Origin: Halobacillus sp. A1
Lineage (GTDB): Bacteria; Bacillota; Bacilli; Bacillales; Halobacillaceae
Length of the DNA stretch: 64,000 nt
Assembly: GCF_024189295.1 (NCBI RefSeq)
Contig: NZ_JAIZEN010000005.1
Location: forward strand, 1-64,000
Direction of reading: 5' to 3'
Part shown: piece after piece, positions 63,526-64,000 of the stretch
How the letters are laid out: each line of letters opens with the position of its first letter
How positions within the stretch are numbered: position 1 is the first letter of the stretch
The notes under the pieces: model-generated
The model's input: the letters and a program-made list of their open reading frames with translations, nothing else
What the model was told of the DNA's origin: nothing
Databases searched by the model: none
Position numbers and translations under genes: made by a program

Positions 63526-63550
63526 CTAAATGACTAAAATTACATATAAT
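63522..63550 (+). promoter_or_regulatory. Sigma-A promoter of ileS
   Basis: TTGACT 63522-63527, exactly 17 bases, TATAAT 63545-63550. The -35 overlaps the divIVA stop codon. Confidence 0.85.
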
Positions 63551-63574
63551 TCATAAACACATATGAATATTTAC

Positions 63575-63815
63575 ATGCGTTGATAGGGAAAGTACTCAAT
63601 GAACTAGTCAGTAACAAGCGATTCGGTGATGGTGAAAGACCGAAGCTGGACATTGTAGGAAAATCCCCCTTGAGCAGCTATGTTGAACTAGGAGTAAATA
63701 TAGCCGAGTCGTTCACGATACGAATAAGATAAGTGAATCAGTTTCTTTACTGATTGATTAGGGTGGTAACGCGAGACCTTCTCGTCCCTTTAGGGATGAG
63801 AAGGTCTTTTTGTAT
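63575..63815 (+). promoter_or_regulatory. Isoleucine T-box leader
   Basis: T-box riboswitch controlling ileS. The Stem I base pairs CTCAA 63594-63598 with TTGAG 63670-63674. AGTA (about 63610) faces the specifier loop GGAAAATC with codon ATC at 63663-63665, an Ile codon. The distal loop GGTGATGGTGAAAGACCG and the T-box AGGGTGGTAACGCG (from 63759) are clear. The terminator AGACCTTCTCGTCCC/GGGATGAGAAGGTCT ends in T5. Uncharged tRNA-Ile should favour the antiterminator. Confidence 0.94.
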
Positions 63816-63837
63816 AGATTTTAAAGGAGGAATGGCA

Positions 63838-64000
63838 ATGGATTATAAAGACACGTTATTAATGCCAAAGACAGAGTTTCCAATGCGAGGGAACCTACCG
63901 AACCGCGAACCTGAGATGCAAAAATCCTGGGAGGAAGAGAATATATATAAGCAAGTTCAAGAACGTACAGAAGGGCGTCCTTTATTTGTTCTGCATGACG
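63838..64000 (+). CDS. ileS: Isoleucyl-tRNA synthetase, N-terminal fragment
   Basis: Only the first 54 residues lie in the window: [20 protein letters not shown], then [14 protein letters not shown] and FVLHD, leading to the class I HIGH motif, which falls just outside. It attaches isoleucine to tRNA-Ile. AAAGGAGG lies 7 bases before the ATG at 63838; an ATG two codons earlier is too close. Regulated by the T-box leader upstream. Confidence 0.95.
   Translation, partial: MDYKDTLLMPKTEFPMRGNLPNREPEMQKSWEEENIYKQVQERTEGRPLFVLHD

Overview
The window is a continuous stretch of a spore-forming, low-GC Gram-positive chromosome of the family Bacillaceae. Gene order from ylaF to ileS follows the Bacillus subtilis yla-pycA-cta-ylb-mra/mur/div/fts-spoIIG-ylm-divIVA-ileS region. 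Acidic tails on several exported proteins and the type of dispersed intergenic repeat suggest a moderately halophilic member of the Halobacillus/Thalassobacillus/Virgibacillus group. The DNPR motif in MurE predicts meso-diaminopimelate peptidoglycan. No plasmid, phage or CRISPR signature was seen.

Layout. (1) 1-4.5 kb: a GC-rich repeat, then ylaF, ylaH, ylaI, a small membrane-anchored protein, ylaJ, ylaL, glutaminase and ylaN. (2) 4.6-9.2 kb: ftsW overlapping pycA. (3) 9.5-16.1 kb: the caa3 cytochrome c oxidase cluster ctaBCDEFG plus a ctaM-like DUF420 gene; ctaA is not here. (4) 16.2-30.5 kb: the ylb region, with a GNAT enzyme, a YtvI-type permease, yugN-like, ylbB, ylbD, ylbF, ylbG, the probable forespore small RNA csfG, rsmD, coaD, ylbJ, ylbK, ylbL, a 1-kb repeat-filled gap, tmcAL, ylbN-rpmF, an enoyl-CoA hydratase, ylbO and ylbP. 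(5) 30.6-50.1 kb: panE, a DUF3397 gene, bshC, then the division and cell wall cluster mraZ-rsmH-ftsL-pbpB-spoVD-murE-murF-mraY-murD-spoVE-divIB-ftsA-ftsZ. It has murF inside and lacks murG and murB. (6) 50.1-56.6 kb: an accessory block between ftsZ and spoIIGA, holding an ArsR-type regulator, a sugar:cation symporter and a GH2 glycosidase, embedded in repeats. (7) 56.7-64 kb: spoIIGA-sigE, sigG, ylmC-ylmH with sepF, divIVA, and an isoleucine T-box leader ahead of the start of ileS.

How the genes work together: central anaplerosis and aerobic respiration (pycA, cta) sit next to translation and cofactor maintenance genes. These are followed by lipid II synthesis, septal PBPs and the FtsA/FtsZ/SepF/DivIVA divisome. 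Sporulation genes (spoVD, spoVE, spoIIGA, sigE, sigG, ylbJ, ylbO, csfG) are interleaved with the division genes.

The least explained material is noncoding. A dispersed repeat family has a conserved core and copy-specific but always self-complementary arms. The csfG candidate and sigG share the same sigma-F-like promoter geometry. A terminator-like hairpin covers the spoVE ribosome binding site. I saw no convincing novel multigene system; most of the window is conserved housekeeping DNA.
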